64,000 nt of DNA, from positions 252,797,728 to 252,861,727 of the forward strand of contig JAVHZZ010000004.1 in the NCBI GenBank assembly GCA_036250195.1, given 5' to 3'. Position 1 is the stretch's first letter; each line of letters opens with the position of its first letter. A model generated the notes under the pieces. That model made no database searches. It saw only the letters and a program-made list of their open reading frames with translations, and was not told where the DNA came from. The stretch comes from Mixophyes australis. Lineage: Eukaryota; Chordata; Amphibia; Anura; Limnodynastidae. The position numbers were made by a program, and so were the translations under genes. Shown here one piece after another: positions 12,641-23,700 of the stretch.

Positions 12641-13087
12641 TAGGCCCTAGGGTAGATGAGTGGAGCATTAAAGGTAACACGGAGAGCACAAGGAACTTGA
12701 TTCCAATGGTATATATAATACAATACAATAGCAAATGACTAGCGCTGCTTGAAGATACAAAGTCACTACTGAGATCCAGGTCATATGAGACAAAGTCAAT
12801 AGCATCTATAACTTTGTGAGATAGAGGACTCCGTAGATGAGCAGAACACAGTCCAAGCGGATATGCAATAAACTGGTAAAGTCAATAAAAGATAAGCATA
12901 CCGCGATTCAGTTGATCAGGCTGTCACGAGAGAAACACAGGGATAGCTGAGCGGCTGAACGCCAACACGAGTAGAGGCCACAGGAGAGTGGTAGCGGTAA
13001 TCCGTGTCTGTGAAGCACACAGACAGAGAACATAACACGAGTGGAGCAATGATGATTCTTGCGGAGGTCAGCAGGAATAGTAGACAC

Positions 13088-13555
13088 AATGAAACACAGG
13101 AGAGTTGAAGCGGTCTGGCAACCTGCAATGCAGTAGTCAGGAATCAGCTGGGACTGAAGACACGATGATCACAGGAGAGTTGAAGTGGTCTGGAAACCGG
13201 CAGTGCAGTAGCGAGGAATCAGCTGGGACTGAAGACACGATGAAACACAGGAGAGTTGAAGCGGTCTGGAAACCGGCAGTGCAGTAGCGAGGAATCAGCT
13301 GGAACTGAAGACACGATGAAACACAGGAGAGTTGAAGCGGTCTAGAAACCGGCAGTGCAGTAGCGAGGAATCAGCTGGGACTGAAGACACGATGAAACAC
13401 AGGAGAGTTGAAGCGGTCTGGAAACCGGCAGTGCAGTAGCGAGGAATCAGCTGGAACTGAAGACACGATGAAACACAGGAGAGTTGAAGCGGTCTGGAAA
13501 CCGGCAGTGCAGTAGCGAGGAATCAGCTGGAGCTGAAGACACGATGAAACACAGG
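13088..13555. repeat. minisatellite 2 in LTR, about 75-bp unit
   Basis: About six nearly identical tandem units containing ACACAGGAGAGTTGAAG, GAAACCGGCAGTGCAGTAG and GAGGAATCAGCTGG. High identity between units suggests recent expansion. Open frames through it (for example 13105-13287) are by-products of the repeat. Confidence 0.9.
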
Positions 13556-13775
13556 AACAACTTCAGAGACTCACAGGGAATGAGACTCCAAGATCAGGCA
13601 ACGAGGTAATGACCACAGGTGCTTTAAATAGGGAGTGTTGCCTGATCAGCCAATTAACTAAAAGCAAGAGGTCTGAAGGGTTCATAGAGGCTGCGCATGT
13701 GCAGACCATCAGGATGGCGGGCGGCCACGGTTCCTAACAACGGGAGAAGAGGCACTCACAGTCCGGTGAGTGACA

Positions 13776-14895
13776 CACCATCTGTGTTGCCTCGCATTAC
13801 TGACTGTCAATGTGCCATTTCATGTAGGACGTACTCTCGCCATTTCATACTCTTTCAAAAAACAGAATTAAAAATATTCCCACCCACCAACAGAAGCTTC
13901 CAGCCTGATATTTTTATTTCTGTTGACAACATGATCATAAATCCCAACCTGCAAGCTCACTGCCTAGGTGTAATCCTTGACTGACATCCATCCTTTGTTA
14001 CTCACATCAACTTTATATTTATATAATTTTACATACATCTAAAAAACATTTCCAAAATACTTACATATCTCACACAAGACACTGCAAAAACTTTAAATCT
14101 ATGCACTCATCATCTCCTGCATTGACTGCTGCAATTTCCTCCTTGTAATTCTTCCCCAAATCAGACTCTTACCCCAACAATCTATTTTGCACGCAGCAAC
14201 TAGACTGATTTTCCTTGCAAATCGTTCTTCCTCTGGTGAGCCACTTTGTCAGTCTCTACATTGGTTGCCTGTTTTTCAACGAATCCAGTATAAAATTCTT
14301 CTACTAACATGAAGGCCAACAACAAAATTGCACCAACATGCATTTCCTCACTTGTCTCAAAATACCTCCCAACTTGTCACCTGCATTCTGCACAAGATCT
14401 GCGTCTCTTCCACTCTCATCACATGCTCCCATTTCCAGTTACAGGACTTTTTCGTGCTGCACCGACTTTATAGAATTCCCTACCTCGCTCAATAAGACTA
14501 TCCAGTAGTCTTCAAACATTCAAGTTCTCTGAAAACCCACCTCTTCAATCAAGCTTATGATATTCCTCAACCACCCTCTTAATCTCCCTAGGTTATCCTA
14601 TTACCACCCTTTACACAGTTAACACAAGACAACAACATTGTGACCAACATTGCTGTATGACTGATCATATAGCGCACCAAATACTTTTACCTATGCATTC
14701 TAGCTGGACCAATATGCAGCACATACATTCGTGTATCAAACTCCCATTGACCTATAGATGGTAAACTTGCGAGCAGGGCCCTCTTACTTTCTGTCTGTAT
14801 GTATGTATTACCTAGTATTGTTTTATGACTGTTTTCTCCCAATTGTAAATGTGATGATGATGAGGACGATGATGATGATGATGATGGGACATTTT
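13776..14895 (+). pseudogene. L2-like LINE ORF2 3' segment, UTR and tail
   Basis: Continuation of the LINE interrupted at 12132. It reads KTELKIFPPTNRSFQPD then LQAHCLGVILD (13860-13982), the usual L2 region after the palm. At about 14460-14560 comes the C-terminal signature resembling NSLPRSIRLSSSLQTF. The 3' UTR contains GCGAGCAGGGCCCTCTTAC and ends in a GATGAT microsatellite tail at about 14850-14885, consistent with an L2 3' end. Confidence 0.82.
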
Positions 14896-15232
14896 GAACA
14901 TAACTGAATATCCGATATACATTTGTCACGTTTAACTGGATATTAACTACAACAGTGACACAGTACTGAAAGTATAGCTCACAAGCTCAATCATTCAATT
15001 AACATTTTCACTCAGATGTTAACATACTGTATAATGTACTTATACTATTTGAATTTATCAGAGGAAAATATTGTACTTAAACATCAACAGTAAGGTAATT
15101 TGTATACAATTATGTGTACAATTATGTGATAAAAATATAATTTATCCACTGTGATTACCAATCTTTTATTACATTTGCTATATTGTCTGTCCGCCATTCA
15201 TAACCGTGTATAATAATTGAGTTTGGTATGCA
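14896..15232. other. no gene recognised
   Basis: AT-rich spacer between the L2 tail and the next LTR. Nothing coding or repetitive stands out. Confidence 0.5.
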
Positions 15233-15237
15233 CAAGT

Positions 15238-15676
15238 TGTCACGGTCCGGAGATACTGGATAGAAGCCCAGTGGCAGGGAGGAAGGCTGGCTAACAGGAG
15301 ATGAGAGGGAAGAAAGGCCAAACAAGCTGGGTTTGGTACACAGAAAGGTGTAGAAGTCCAAAGGTTGAGGCAGAAGCGTAGTGGAGGGAAAGCTGAGGTC
15401 GGTACACGTGTAGTAGATGCGGGTAGACAGGAACAGCAACAGGAGCAGGAGCTAGATCACAGGCACAGAGCACAATAATCAGGCACTGGAAACAGGAACT
15501 GGCCAGGCTTTTATAGGATGTCAAGGGGTGGAGCTAAGGCATGCTGAAAGATCAGGAAATCACTGGAACTGATCTAGAACACCGAATAAAGATAAGAAAC
15601 TGTCCAGCAGCCAGAATAACTCAGTCAGCAGAGCAGCAGTCCACGGAGGTAGAAGCCCTGGGTTCGAATCCTGACA
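15238..15676 (-). mobile_element. solo LTR, 439 bp, 5-bp target duplication
   Basis: On the plus strand it begins TGTCACGGTCCGG and ends AATCCTGACA. It is flanked by CAAGT at 15233-15237 and 15677-15681. Read on the minus strand it has a TATA box, CCTATAAAAGCC (about 15506-15517), which fixes its probable orientation as minus. The minus-strand start contains GGATTCGAACCC, which resembles a tRNA T-arm but is part of the LTR. Confidence 0.8.
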
Positions 15677-15849
15677 CAAGTGTTCCTCAGGATTTACCTC
15701 TGCTTTGTGAAGCATTTACAACTGTACTTGCTGTAAGTCATTTGAGAAGAACCAGGTGAATGCTCTACAGTGCCAGTGGTGAGGGACATTCCACATTATA
15801 TTTCACACCATGAAGCAAGACTATTCAGAAGTTACATAAAGGAAAATGC

Positions 15850-15990
15850 TTATTATATTATCAAGCTTTATTTATATGACGCCAAAAGGTATCCGCAGCG
15901 CCACACATATTACAAACAATAGACCTCACAGGACAAACAGCACAGAACAATAAACAAGTACTACTTAGACCCCAAAGGTCCAAGCAAGAC
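15850..15990 (-). mobile_element. L2-like LINE 3' end fragment
   Basis: An AT-rich tail followed by TTTATTTATATGACGCCA and CCGCAGCGCCACACATA, matching the 3' ends of the L2 copies at 28688 and 44805. Only about 140 bp remain. The orientation is minus because the tail lies at the low-coordinate side. Confidence 0.7.
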
Positions 15991-16012
15991 CAGAATCAGA
16001 GTTGTAGAACTG

Positions 16013-16991
16013 TCAAAGGAACAGATCAGCAAAGCCTCTTAATTCTGGAATATCCTGTTGCAGCACATGCACGTTAGCACTTAACGTTATTAACCCCGGT
16101 GTTATACTGTCCGGCAGACCTAGCAAAGGTTTGACATTACTATCAACAATATGAAACTGCAGTGGGACACTTGTGGACTGAAACGTAGCCTTACCCACAG
16201 TCTTGATTATCTGGCCACCGTAAGCATTTAGATTTACTGTGTGAGAACAGTCAATAGGTGTCTTGGGGTTTGTGTGCTGGAGGAGTTCACGTGACATAAC
16301 ATTGCATTTTGTGCCAGTGTCAATTTAAATTTTGATGGCGTTATTTGTTTCCTTATCAACTATGGTATTAAATATTTGACCCTTTTCAGCCCTAAGGTCG
16401 GCGCTCACAATGAAGACCGGTGTCAGGATTGTTTTCTGGCGGTGTATCTACCGCATGGACTCGGCGTGGCGGGCTGATGGACCGTGTACTGTATTGTTGT
16501 CTGTCATCAGCTTTGGGCTTAGACCTGCACCAGCAGACAAAGTGATTTCGTTTACCACAGGCATTGCAGAGTTTATTGAAAGCAGAATATTTGTGTCGTT
16601 CATAGGAATGGCGACCGACACAATTCCAACAGCGTGTTTGTGGCTGCTCGTGTTGCCGGAGGTCACATATCAGACTCTTTTTTCAACTCTATTGCACTTT
16701 TGCGGGACTACTCATGTAACATGCATATGTGTATAGCAGTGTCCAGTGTAGGTGTCTTCTCCTGCAGGAGATGCGTATGAGTGACATCATCATAAGTCCG
16801 ACACACACAATTCTGACCCTGGTAAGCTCACTCACTTGACTATATTCACCTTTCTTTGCTAATAGTTTCAATCTGGCAGCATATGACTAGATGCTTTCAG
16901 AGGGGCTGTGCACAGCAGTGTTTAATGCATGTCTGTCCATTATGACATTTTTCACTAATAAGTATATCTAATCAAGTTTTTTTATTAGTGT
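16013..16991 (-). pseudogene. Ty3/gypsy gag zinc knuckle and protease remnant
   Basis: Read on the minus strand from 16991 down. First come gag residues YDDVTHTHLLQEKTPTLDTA (about 16800-16740). Next are paired zinc knuckles CWNC...H...C and CNACGKRNHFVCWC (about 16645-16530). Then comes the aspartic protease with IDTGTKCNVMS (about 16325-16290) and the downstream KPLLGLPDS...GLI motif, ending at 16013. The order gag-knuckle-protease and the CNACGKRNHF form match gypsy elements of the type whose knuckles read CNACGKxNHF. Several stops are present. The rest of gag continues at 25483-25690, because a hAT transposon inserted inside it. Reverse transcriptase and LTRs are not attached. Confidence 0.85.
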
Positions 16992-17311
16992 GTTTGGATT
17001 AGGGATGTGCACCGGCGACTTTTGAGGTCTCGTGTTTTGTGTTTTGGATCCGGATTTTCGTTATTTTTGAGGTTCGGATTTGTCTCGCAAAACACTTGAC
17101 GAAAGGTCTCGGTTCGGATTTAAGGTATTGGATTCGGATTTTTTTTGAAAAAAACATAAAAAGTTTAAAAATCAAGTTTTTGTGCTTATTTTCACTCCTA
17201 GGCTATTATTAACCTCAATAACATTCAATAACAAGCATTTCCACTAATTTACAGTGTATTCTGAACACCTCACAATATAGTTATTAGTCCAAAACGTTGC
17301 AACAAGGTATC

Positions 17312-18450
17312 TTTCTGGACTGCGTAGAGGAGTGGGTCACCACAATATATATTAAAAACCCTGAACTTTTATGATTCGCAACAATAATTGTACCTGGACT
17401 GCGTAGAGGAGTGGGTCACCACAATATCTTAAAAACCCTGAACTTTTATGATTCGCACCAATAATTGTACCTGGACTGCGTAGAGGAGTGGGTCACCACA
17501 ATATCTTAAAAACCCTGAACTTTTATGATTCCCACCAATAATTGTACCTGGACTGCGTAGAGGAGTGGGTCACCACAATATCTTAAAAACCCTGAACTTT
17601 TATGATTCCCACCAATAATTGTACCTGGACTGCGTAGAGGAGTGGGTCACCACAATATCTTAAAAACCCTGAACTTTTATGATTCGCACCAATAATTGTA
17701 CCTGGACTGCGTAGAGGAGTGGGTCACCACAATATATTAAAAACCCTGAACTTTTATGATTCGCACCAATAATTGTACCTGGACTGCGTAGAGGAGTGGG
17801 TCACCACAATATATTAAAAACCCTGAACTTTTATGATTCGCACCAATAATTGTACCTGGACTGCGTAGAGGAGTGGGTCACCACAAGATATATTAAAAAC
17901 CCTGAACTTTTATGATTCGCACCAATAAATGTACCTGGACTGCGTAGAGGAGTGGGTCACCACAATATATTAAAAACCCTGAACTTTTATGAATCGCACC
18001 AATAAATGTACCTGGACTGCGTAGAGGAGTGGGTCACCACAATATATATAATAAGAAAACCATCAACTTGTTTGATTCGCACCAATAAATGTACCTGGAC
18101 TGCGTAGAGGAGTGGGTCACCACAATATATTAAAAACCCTGAACTTTTATGAATCGCACCAATAAATGTACCTGGACTGCGTAGAGGAGTGGGTCACCAC
18201 AAGATATATTAAAAACCCTGAACTTTTATGATTCGCACCAATAAATGTACCTGGACTGCGTAGAGGAGTGGGTCACCACAATATATTAAAAACCCTGAAC
18301 TTTTATGAATCGCACCAATAAATGTACCTGGACTGCGTAGAGGAGTGGGTCACCACAAGATATATTAAAAACCCTGAACTTTTATGATTCGCACCAATAA
18401 ATGTACCTGGACTGCGTAGAGGAGTGGGCACTGGGCACCACAATAAAATA
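17312..18450. repeat. tandem array, about 15 units of about 77 bp
   Basis: Each unit contains GGACTGCGTAGAGGAGTGGG, TCACCACAATAT and CCCTGAACTTTTATGATTCG. Units differ by small indels and substitutions that are shared between neighbours. The array is subterminal within the hAT element, downstream of the transposase stop. It is not a CRISPR array, because there are no unique spacers. Confidence 0.93.
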
Positions 18451-18485
18451 TATAAAAAACCTTCAACAGATCTGCATTACACTAC

Positions 18486-18600
18486 ACATACGGCTGCTCC
18501 TCCATCCTCTCCATCATATACATGTTGGAGTTTTAGCGTGTGACAACCTCTTGTTTTTGATAATGTCAGTGCATTTGGAATATTTTTCAATTTGCCCCAC
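18486..18600 (-). pseudogene. displaced fragment of hAT transposase
   Basis: GCTGCTCCTCCATCCTCT followed by a diverged stretch with GTGTGACAACCTCTTGTTT aligns to the intact transposase gene at about 21787-21870 (minus strand coding the LQRMEEQQKAI region). It is a broken internal copy caught among the subterminal repeats. Confidence 0.65.
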
Positions 18601-18639
18601 ACCACTGAATGTACTTTATCTATGATACGCATCTATCTA

Positions 18640-19010
18640 TCTTGACTGCGTAGTGTGGTGGCCCCGGTACACAATTTGGTACCGAGGCCACAATATAATT
18701 AAAAAACCCTCCACGTGTCAGAATTCCACCAAACAAGTATCTGGACTGCGTAGTGGGGTGGCCCCGGTACCCAATTTGATACCGGGGCCACAATAAAATA
18801 AATACACCCTCCACGTGTCAGAATTCCACCAAACAAGTATCTGGACTGCGTAGTGGGGTGGCCCCGGTACCCAATTTGATACCGGGGCCACAATAAAATA
18901 AATACACCCTCCACGTGTCAGAATTCCACCAAACAAGTATCTGGACTGCGTAGTGTGGTGGCCCCGGTACACAATTTGATACCGGGGCCACAATACCTCC
19001 TCCAAACATG
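18640..19010. repeat. tandem units with GGCCCCGGTAC hairpins
   Basis: About four units of about 100 bp, each with GGACTGCGTAGTGKGGTGG then GGCCCCGGTACCCAATTTG and TACCGGGGCC. These two parts form a GC-rich stem of about 11 bp. Part of the unit (TTGGTACCGGGGACACAATACC-like) matches the transposase gene at about 22460-22490, where it encodes LCPRYQIPS, so the repeat appears to derive from coding sequence. Confidence 0.8.
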
Positions 19011-19142
19011 CTACAGACAATTCGTCATTGAGATCCCATCAAGTATGTTAAAGACAGACAGGGTCCAAGTGTTATTAGTTGACTTTGTAAACAAAAAAAC
19101 TGTCCCTGTTGCACATAGTCGTGCAATGAAGACTGACTTTTT

Positions 19143-20234
19143 CATTTAAAGGCACGATCTTTCAAGTGTAGTGTTTGTAAGTCTAAGTCATATTATACTT
19201 TTGGTAAAATTGGTTTTTTTTGTTCCTCTTTATGGTAATTAATTAGTAATAGAATTAAAGTAGGAAATAGAATTAAATAGAATTAAAGTAGGAAATAGAG
19301 TGGTATAGAGTTGTAGTGTGGTATAGATAGAGTGGTCCACACAATATAATAATAAAACCCTCAACTGGTCTGAATTCCACCAAACAAGTATCTGGACTGC
19401 GTAGTGGGGTGGCCCCGGTACACAATTTGGTACCGAGGCCACAATATAATTTAAAAACCCTCCACGTGTCGGAATTCCACCAAACAAGTATCTGGACTGC
19501 ATAGTGGGGTGGCCCCGGTACCCAATTTGATACCGGGGCCACAATACCTCCTCCAAACATGCTCCAGACAATTCGTCATTGACAGACCCCAGACAGACAG
19601 GGTCGTAGTGTTATTGTTTGACTTTGTAAACCCAAAAAAATGTCCCTGTTGCACTTGCACATAGTCGTGCAATGAAGACTGACTTTTTCATTTAAAGGCA
19701 CGATCTTTCAAGTGTAGTGTTTGTAAGTCTAAGTCATATTATACTTTTGGTAAAATTGGTTTTTTTTGTTCCTCTTTATGGTAATTAATTAGTAATAGAA
19801 TTAAAGTAGGAAATAGAATTAAATAGAATTAAAGTAGGAAATAGAGTGGTATAGAGTTGTAGTGTGGTATAGATAGAGTGGTCCACACAATATAATAATA
19901 AAACCCTCAACTGGTCTGAATTCCACCAAACAAGTATCTGGACTGCGTAGTGGGGTGGCCCCGGTACACAATTTGGTACCGAGGCCACAATATAATTTAA
20001 AAACCCTCCACGTGTCGGAATTCCACCAAACAAGTATCTGGACTGCATAGTGGGGTGGCCCCGGTACCCAATTTGATACCGGGGCCACAATACCTCCTCC
20101 AAACATGCTCCAGACAATTCGTCATTGACAGACCCCAGACAGACAGGGTCGTAGTGTTATTGTTTGACTTTGTAAACCCAAAAAAATGTCCCTGTTGCAC
20201 TTGCACATAGTCGTGCAATGAAGACTGACTTTTT
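19143..20234. repeat. 546-bp tandem duplication
   Basis: Two near-identical copies, about 19143-19688 and 19689-20234, with the start phrase GGCACGATCTTT recurring at 19151, 19697 and 20243 (exactly 546 apart). Each copy carries two of the GGCCCCGGTAC hairpin units. The near identity means the duplication is recent; an assembly artefact should also be considered. Confidence 0.9.
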
Positions 20235-20626
20235 CATTTAAAGGCACGATCTTTAAAGTGTCAGAAAGAGAGAGAAGACACAGGAGAGGAGAGTTGTAGC
20301 TGGGGACCTGGGGTGGAAGCTCCCAGGCTCCCCCAGCATTGCCTGGAAGTCTGAGCGTGGTGACTGAGCCAGGGCAAGGAATGTGTGCCCTGGATGATGG
20401 GGGAGAACTCCATGCCACTATAGTGAACCCAAGAGAGAGGGGGACACTGCACATGGAAGAGGCCCTGGAGTGAGGGCTGCTACAAGAGGCATGGTAGCTG
20501 TAGTGTCAGATCCTGAGGCTGAGAGTACACAGAGTGACGTGTCAGAGCACAGGAGACATTATCCCCGCAGAGGAGGGATGAGCTGCAGTTGAGAGGTCTG
20601 CTGTTGAAATAGGACATGCACACTTT

Positions 20627-20690
20627 AACACACAAATCATTTCAGCGACAGGGCCTACCAAACAACTTTGACTGAAATGATTGGTTTGTT
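20627..20690. promoter_or_regulatory. hairpin 3' of transposase, conserved between copies
   Basis: CTGAAATGATTGGTTTGTT at 20672-20690 pairs with 20627-20645 at 17 of 19 positions. The same stem is perfect in hAT copy 1 (7286-7349). In both copies it lies 50-120 bases beyond the stop codon. Its role is unknown. Confidence 0.6.
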
Positions 20691-20745
20691 TGGGCCCCCA
20701 CACCAAAAAAGCTATTCATCTCTCCCTGTACAGACTAAACAGGCT

Positions 20746-23700
20746 CTACTGAGGCAAGATGTCGTCCTCATCCTCAACCTCTGATTCCTCTCCCCCTACA
20801 GTGTGTACTTCCTCCTCATCACACATTATCAATTCGTCCCCGCTGGACTCCACAACCACAGGTCCCTCTGTAGTATCTGGAGGGCAGTGCTGTACTTCAT
20901 TGAGGAATTGATTATTCATTTTTATAAACATCATTTTTTCAACGTTGTGAGGAAGCAACCTCCTTCGCCGCTCACTGACCAGGTTCCCCGCTGCACTAAA
21001 AACTCTTTCCGAGTACACACTGGAGGGGGGACAACTCAGGTAAAATAGAGCCAGTTTGTACAGGGGCTTCCAAACTGCCTTTTTTTCCTGCCAGTAACAA
21101 TATGGACTGTCTGACATGTCTACTTGGATGGTGTCAGCAAAGTAATCATCCACAATTTTTTCTATCGTCACAGCATCCAATGCAGCGAGAGTAGACATGT
21201 CTGCAATGGTTGGCAGGTCCTTCAGTCCGGACCAGATGTTATCAGCATCCCCGCCAGTGCCTCTTTTGGGAAAACTGAGCTTTTTCCTCGCAGCCATAGA
21301 TGTGGAAGAAAATGAGGGTGGAGCTGTTGGCATGTCACGGTCCTCTTCAGAGGACAATCTCCTGACCAGCAGGTCTTTGCACCGCTGTAGACTTGTGTCC
21401 GCCGGAAACAGAGACACAACATACGCTTTAAACCGAGGATCGAGCACGGTGGCCAGAATGTATTCCTCTGACTTTAAAAGAGTGACCACCCTCGGATCCT
21501 GGCAAAGCGTACGAAGGGCTACATCCACAAGAGCTACATGCTTGCTGTAATCGCAATGGCTTACCAGCTCCTCCCTCACTTTCTCCAGCTGCTTCTGCAA
21601 CAGCCTGATCAGGGGAATGACCTGACTCAAGCTGGCAGTGTCGGAACTGACTTCTCGTGTGGCAAGTTCAAATGGCTGCAGAACCTTGCACAACACGGAA
21701 ATCAGTCTCCACTGCGCTTGACTCAGGCGCATCCCCACTCCTTTGCCTATGTCGTAGGTGGCTGTGTAGGCCTGAATGGCCTTTTGCTGCTCCTCCATCC
21801 TCTGCAGCATATAGAGGGTGGAGTTCCAGTGCGTCACAACCTCTTGTTTGAGGTGATGGCAGGGCAGGTTCAAGCTTTTTTGATGTGCCTCTAGTCTGCG
21901 GTAGGCACTGGCTGAATGCCGAAAGTGTCCAGCAATTTTGCGGGCCACCGCAAGCATCTCCTGCACACCCCTGTCACTCTTGAGGTAATGCTGCACCACC
22001 AAATTAATGGTGTGGGCAAAACATGGGACGTGCTGGAAATTGCCCATATTTAATGCCCGCACAATGTTACTGGCATTGTCTGACACCACAAATCCCCATG
22101 AGAGTCTAAGTGGGGTAAGCCACTGGGAGATAATTTCCCTCATTTTCTCTAATATGTTGTCAGCGTTGTGCCTCTTATTAAAGCCTGTAATGCACAATGT
22201 TGCCTGCCTTTGCATGAGCAGCCATTTTGTAGATGCTGCTACTGATGCAGCTGTTGCTGTTGCCTCGGAAGGGGATGCATCAACCCAGTGGGCTGTCACA
22301 GTCATATAGTCCTTCGTTTGCCCAGAACCACTTGTCCACATGTCCGTGGTTAAGTGGACAGTGGGTACAACCGCATTTTTAAGAGCACTGAGGACACTTG
22401 ATCGTACTTCTCTGTACATTTTTGGTATCGCCTGCCTAGTGAAGTGGAATCTCGAGGGGATTTGGTACCGGGGACACAATACCTCCATCAACCCTCTAAA
22501 TCCCACTCCACTGATGGCGGACACCGGGCGCACGTCTAACACCAACATTGCAGTTACAGCCGCAGTTATACGCTTTGCAATAGGGTGACTACTATCGTAT
22601 TTGGTGGTCATGGCAAACGACTGTTGGACGGTCAATTGTTTGGTGAAAGACTTAGCGGTCTTACGACTTCCCCTCTGGGAAGATGACCGACTAACAGCAG
22701 CAACAGCAGCAGTGGCAGTAGTAGGCGTACCGCTGCAGGATTCCTCGGATGAATCCCGTATTGAGGAGGACTCAGTCTGGCTGCTGACTTGGGCTGCAGG
22801 ACTGAATCTGATGGAGATTGTGGAGGAAGTTGACGAGGAGGGTGTTGCTGGTGTGTATCCAACTGGACCACGGGATTTAGGTGTCCCTGTACCGATGAGG
22901 GTCCTAGCCCCAGTTCCTGAACTAACCACTGAACTATGAAGGTTATTCAGGTGACGTATAAGGGAGGATGTTCCTAGGTGGGCAAGATCCTTACCCCTGC
23001 TTATTTGAGCTTTACATAAGCTACATATTGCCATACATTGGTTGTCTGGATTTGGATAAAAATAACTCCAGACCGAAGAGGTGCATTTTTTGGTCTTCTG
23101 ACCAGGCATGACGATGGGCTTTTTCATCCCATGGACATCAGCTGTTTCCCCCCCTGGTGCCTCATTTACAATAACCACATCACCATCCTCATCATCAAGT
23201 TCCTCCACAGCGCCAGCTACATCATCAATAGCCTCCTCCCGAGCCACCTCTTCCCGTACAGTGATGGGAAGTACAGTGATGGGAAGGTCAGGCTTGACAA
23301 CCACCAACACGCTTGGACTCGCCTTGGGGATTTGTGATAATTTCTCTTTAGAAGGCAGAGTTGTTTTCTGTTTTGTTGCTGACAGCATAACTCTCTTCAA
23401 TTTTTTGTAGGGGGGGGGAGGAGGAGGAGGGCTAAGATCCGTGGGTGAAGCTGAACCACTAGTCATGAACACGGGCCAGGGCCTAAGCCGTTCCTTGCCA
23501 CTCCGTGTCGTAAATGGCATATTGGCAACTTTACGTTTCTCCTCAGATGATTTTAAGTTTCTCTTTTTGCTACTTTTTCTTAACTTGGGCTTTTTGGATT
23601 TTACATGCCCGGTACTACGAGATTGGGCATCGGGCTTGGAAGACGACGTTGATGGCATTTCATCGTCTATGTCATGACTAGTGGCAGCAGCTTCAGCATT

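Larger units (their letters stand above)
12133..13775 (-). mobile_element. solo LTR (Ty3/gypsy-like) inside L2 LINE
   Basis: Starts TGTCACGGGC and ends GTGAGTGACA (TG...CA), with 5-bp duplications CACCA at 12128-12132 and 13776-13780. The TG...CA termini and 5-bp duplication indicate an LTR, and no internal retroviral-type coding sequence is present. Read on the minus strand it has a TATTTAAAG box near 13630, as in other LTRs here, so minus is the likely orientation. At 1643 bp it is long because of two internal minisatellites. Confidence 0.78.

Noticed and set aside
15640..15676. tRNA gene or SINE suggested by GGTTCGAATCC
   Set aside because: No A box or cloverleaf around it. It sits at the end of a solo LTR with exact 5-bp duplications.
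17312..18450. CRISPR-like regular array
   Set aside because: The whole unit, including the part that would be a spacer, is repeated; the context is a eukaryotic transposon.
18620..19020. Minus-strand frames with repeated RYQIGYRGH
   Set aside because: Translation of the hairpin tandem units; similarity to the transposase RYQIPSR only reflects their origin.
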